A stretch of 64,000 nt of DNA from CAVTWJ01 sp964525605 (lineage in GTDB: Bacteria > Oederibacteriota > Muellerivitia > Muellerivitales > Muellerivitaceae). The notes beneath the pieces are model-generated. The model saw only the letters and a program-made list of their open reading frames with translations, searched no databases and was not told where the DNA came from. The DNA is taken from positions 1 to 64,000 of the forward strand of contig CAZGKT010000009.1 of the NCBI GenBank assembly GCA_964525605.1, read 5' to 3'. Positions 63,501-64,000 of the stretch are shown here, one piece after another; the stretch's first letter is position 1; every line of letters begins with the position of its first letter. The position numbers and the translations under genes were made by a program.

Positions 63501-64000
63501 CTACTCCTCAGAAAGCCATTTCTTAATTATTTGGGCGACATTTTCCGGATTGCGATTTGCCATTTCGAAAACTTCTTTTCGAACCGCTTCACGTTTCTTG
63601 GCTTCACGAGCGGATTCAGCCCTAGCCAAGTCTTCTGCGGTTACGTCCGTCGTAATGATATCTTCCACCTGCGGTACCACAACCGGCTCTTCCCCTAAAT
63701 CGTCTAAGGCCTCAACATATTTCTTTTCGCGTTTAGGCTTCAATAACGATCTGAGGAAAAGGAGGACTCCAAAAGCCATTAGTACCAACAAGCCGACTTT
63801 CAAAAGCGTCATGACGAAGTTTTGCTGAGTTTCCATCTGCGTCTCCTTCAAGTTGGCCACTTCCTGGGAGTTGTCGAACGGCATGTTTTCAACATCAACT
63901 TGGTCACCGCGATTTAAATCTAAACCCGCAGCTGCCACTACCGCCGACTTGATGGCCAACACTTGCTGAGGCTGAAGATTATCCACAAACACGCCGATCG
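63501..64000 (-). CDS. fliF: flagellar MS-ring protein FliF, C-terminal part
   Basis: About 166 codons are visible; the frame is open to the right edge, so the 5' part lies outside. The visible part has the end of the periplasmic domain (IGVFVDNLQPQQVLAIKSAVVAAAGLDLNRGDQVDVENMPF in pieces), the second membrane helix (FVMTLLKVGLLVLMAFGVLLFLRSLL) and the FliG-binding C-terminus (EMANRNPENVAQIIKKWLSEE). FliF is the first-assembled ring of the basal body. Confidence 0.93.
   Translation of the reverse strand, partial: IGVFVDNLQPQQVLAIKSAVVAAAGLDLNRGDQVDVENMPFDNSQEVANLKETQMETQQNFVMTLLKVGLLVLMAFGVLLFLRSLLKPKREKKYVEALDDLGEEPVVVPQVEDIITTDVTAEDLARAESAREAKKREAVRKEVFEMANRNPENVAQIIKKWLSEE

Overview
The window is one end of a bacterial chromosome fragment from a motile, Gram-negative-type (diderm) organism. 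The evidence for two membranes is direct: P-ring and L-ring flagellar genes (flgI, flgH), several PorV/UPF0164-type outer-membrane barrels and lipoproteins. Lineage cannot be fixed from sequence alone. The Thr/Ser/Pro-stalk secreted protein ending in a FlgD-like Ig domain, the many PorV-like barrels and the GldG/DUF4340 module resemble genomes of uncultivated candidate phyla (FCPU426, Goldbacteria and Elusimicrobiota-like groups), but that is an inference. Almost everything is on the minus strand, and TTG start codons are unusually common (14 genes called here).

Left accessory part (1-2944): the start of a secreted protein runs off the left edge. It is followed by about 590 bases without a convincing gene. 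Then comes a plus-strand gene for a ParB-like DNA-binding protein carrying a Gly/Ser linker and four predicted membrane segments. Its leader is built of two tandem units of about 70 nt plus a third partial unit. Each unit folds into hairpins whose stems differ by compensatory changes, and the last hairpin overlaps the ribosome binding site. The gene also contains a 23-nt palindrome. This is the best candidate here for an undescribed system. A decayed reading frame made partly of a dispersed repeat follows it.

Housekeeping part (2934-18954): a SpoIID/LytB lipoprotein, DUF2905 and a transaldolase-like aldolase form one operon. Then come tatC, a nested inverted-repeat (MITE-like) element, and a four-gene ABC module (ATPase, GldF-like permease, GldG-like protein, DUF4340 protein). 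After these lie a chemoreceptor without a sensor domain overlapping ruvB, a DinG-type helicase lacking one expected cluster cysteine, a FecR-domain protein, rlmH, a phosphohexomutase and tRNA-Phe.

Surface module (18987-22557): three tightly spaced genes encode a Thr/Ser/Pro-stalk secreted protein and two PorV-like barrels.

Flagellar cluster (22804 to the right edge): about 40 genes, almost all co-oriented and often overlapping. In transcription order they are fliF (partial), fliG, fliH, fliI, fliJ, motA, motB, fliL, fliM, fliN/fliY, fliO, fliP, fliQ, fliR, flhB, flhA, flhF, flhG, a small membrane protein, fliA, fapA, a SwrB-like protein, a FliK-like protein, an FlhB-like protein, two PorV-like barrels, flgF, flgG, flgA, flgH, flgI, flgJ, a YvyF-like protein, flgM, flgN, flgK, fliK, flgD, an Flg_new protein, flgE, a Kelch lipoprotein and flbD. 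Together these specify the basal body, export gate, motor, rod, hook, hook-length control and the sigma28/FlgM checkpoint. A good sigma28 promoter match precedes flgM. No flagellin, fliD, flgL, fliW, csrA or che phosphorelay gene is seen. Oddities include outer-membrane barrel genes inside the cluster, FlgH without a lipobox, an atypical FlgK, a short FlgD with a 988-residue FliK, and stem-loops in several intercistronic gaps of the hook-rod half.
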